Both the position numbers and the translations under genes were made by a program. A stretch of DNA of 5,493 bases from positions 1 through 5,493 of the forward strand of contig JAITGW010000123.1 of assembly GCA_031280325.1 (NCBI GenBank), in the 5' to 3' direction. A model generated the notes under the pieces. That model saw only the letters and a list, made by a program, of their open reading frames with translations. It did no database searches and had not been told where the DNA came from. Position 1 is the stretch's first letter; each line of letters starts with the position of its first letter. The DNA is from Oscillospiraceae bacterium. GTDB lineage: Bacteria; Bacillota; Clostridia; Oscillospirales; Oscillospiraceae. Positions 4,593 through 5,493 of the stretch are shown here, piece by piece.

Positions 4593-5333
4593 ATGAAGCT
4601 GTCAATGTCGCCGTATCAGGGGCTGTATGACGCAGTAATGCCGCAAGATAATTTGTTGCGCAAAATCAAGGAAAACATAGATTTCAGCTTTGCAAATCCC
4701 ATGCTGCGCAAGCAGTATTGCGAAAACATTGGGCGTCCGGCGAAAGAACCCGCGATGATCTTCAAGCTGATGTTTCTAAATAAAATCTATGATTTGTCGG
4801 ACGAGCGGTTGATAGGCAGCGCGCAAACAGACATGGCGTACAGGTATTTTCTGGGTTTAGACCCGGAAAGTGAAATGATAGACCCCAGTTTACTCACGAA
4901 ATTCCGCAAGACACGCATAACGGAAGATATATTGGAAGAAATGCTACGCGATACCATCCGACAGTCTACCCAAAAAGGGTTGATAAAATCCGGCGCGATT
5001 ATCGTGGATTCTACGCATACAAATGCGAATGCCCGACCCAAAACAGTTATACAAGTGCTGCGTGAATTGAGCAAACAACTGCGTCGCGAAATTTACCGGG
5101 AGATGTTGGAGCTTTCCGAAAAATCCCCCGATAAGCCCATGGAAACGTCTGATTTGGCGGATGAAATCGACTATACGTATCGCTTGCTTGAAAGTGTTGG
5201 AGATGAGATACTGCAAAGCGAAAAGCCCAGATTAATTGAGCTATACGATCGCATAAAAGAACTGCTGGAAACAGACCGCATCCGCGAAATTCGCTCCAAT
5301 GCTGACGAGGACCCGCCTGCGCCGCCGAATTGA
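4593..5333 (+). pseudogene. IS1182-type transposase, N-terminal half, truncated
   Basis: The DDE-transposase start of the IS1182 group is clear: MSPYQGLYDAVMPQDNLLRK, then a DUF772 region with FSFANPMLRKQYCENIGRP, MIFKLMFLNKIYDLSDERL and DPSLLTKFRKTR. IIVDSTHTNANA carries the first catalytic Asp (codon 5007-5009). It ends SNADED, which in relatives leads into the RNaseH-fold core with the second Asp and the Glu. Here the transposase stops at about 5312 and the last residues (PPAPPN) come from foreign DNA, so about 240 of roughly 450-500 residues remain and the enzyme must be dead. ATG 4593 is the first plausible ATG but lacks a ribosome binding site. GGAGG (4560-4564) sits seven bases before an in-frame ACG (4572), probably the former ATG, giving TLRDNSQ before MKLS. 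The ATG at 4509 lies inside the hairpin, upstream of the promoter. Confidence 0.85.
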
Positions 5334-5493
5334 TAAGCCGATACGCCCAATGGTCTTTTGTCACGTCCTTGAACATCTGCTTGTCGGAACTTACCAGCTC
5401 CGCCGCCAGCGCCGCGATCATAGCAAACTCCGCGCGGGTGATGGGTTCGTTGGGGCGGAACGTACCGTCAGAGTACCCGTTGATGATACCGAC
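5311..5493 (-). pseudogene. Fragment of an S-layer-homology (SLH) domain protein, broken by the transposase junction
   Basis: The minus strand from the right edge reads 61 residues of SLH sequence. The end of one repeat is VGIINGYSDGTFRPNEPITRA plus EFAMIAALAAEL. The start of the next is MFKDVTKDHWAYRLINSAAQAG. SLH repeats are about 55 residues long, typically in threes, and anchor exported proteins to pyruvylated cell-wall polymers of Gram-positive bacteria. After AAQAG the family expects a stretch like WINGYxDGTFRP, but here the frame runs into antisense transposase sequence and stops at 5047, so the protein is chimeric and broken. The start and any signal peptide lie beyond the window. Whether the rest of the gene is intact is unknown. 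Confidence 0.85.

Noticed and set aside
4360..4605. 81-codon minus-strand frame over the candidate RNA
   Set aside because: It crosses the long hairpin and the transposase promoter; the conserved-looking stretch is better explained by RNA structure on the other strand.
5047..5310. Leftward continuation of the SLH frame
   Set aside because: It is antisense to the transposase; SLH similarity ends at the junction near 5311.
1..5493. CRISPR array or phage-defence cluster
   Set aside because: No regularly spaced repeats and no nuclease, helicase or toxin-antitoxin motifs were seen.

Overview
The window looks like a chromosomal segment of a Gram-positive, Clostridia-like member of the Bacillota. 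This is inferred from an L10-type rplJ leader with a transcription attenuator, near-consensus sigma-A promoters, strong AGGAGG-type ribosome binding sites, a fragment of an S-layer-homology (SLH) protein, and fairly GC-rich coding DNA with AT-rich gaps. No 16S gene or marker allows a finer placement.

Layout, left to right. (1) Positions 1-290, minus strand: the 5' end of a MATE-family multidrug/cation antiporter gene that runs off the left edge, with a good promoter at 359-387. (2) 391-731: a gene-poor stretch with only weak short reading frames. (3) 742-1335, minus: a MocA/MobA-like nucleotidyltransferase behind a leader of about 200 nt. (4) 1632-2561, minus: cysK (O-acetylserine sulfhydrylase), with a consensus promoter, a dyad at the transcription start and its own terminator. 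(5) 2878-4106, plus: the rplJ-rplL operon (ribosomal stalk proteins L10 and L7/L12). It has a strong promoter, an attenuator leader with mutually exclusive hairpins, and a terminator. Neither rplK-rplA nor rpoB is next to it. (6) 4107-4520, plus: no protein gene, but the right half folds on paper into a nested RNA structure followed directly by a strong terminator-like hairpin. It is a candidate non-coding RNA gene. (7) 4530-5312, plus: the N-terminal half of an IS1182-type transposase, apparently with a decayed start codon. At about 5312 it is joined abruptly to (8) 5311-5493, minus: a piece of an SLH-domain gene that enters from the right edge.

The two minus-strand metabolic genes and the plus-strand ribosomal operon diverge around 2628-2877 and appear independently regulated. 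CysK makes cysteine from O-acetylserine and sulfide. The MocA-like enzyme probably modifies molybdopterin, but no other Moco gene is visible. The right end is a remodelled accessory region in which both the transposase and the SLH gene are broken at a shared junction. The points most worth checking are the candidate RNA (about 4340-4519), the transposase/SLH junction, the apparent ATG-to-ACG loss of the transposase start, and the dyad over the cysK transcription start.
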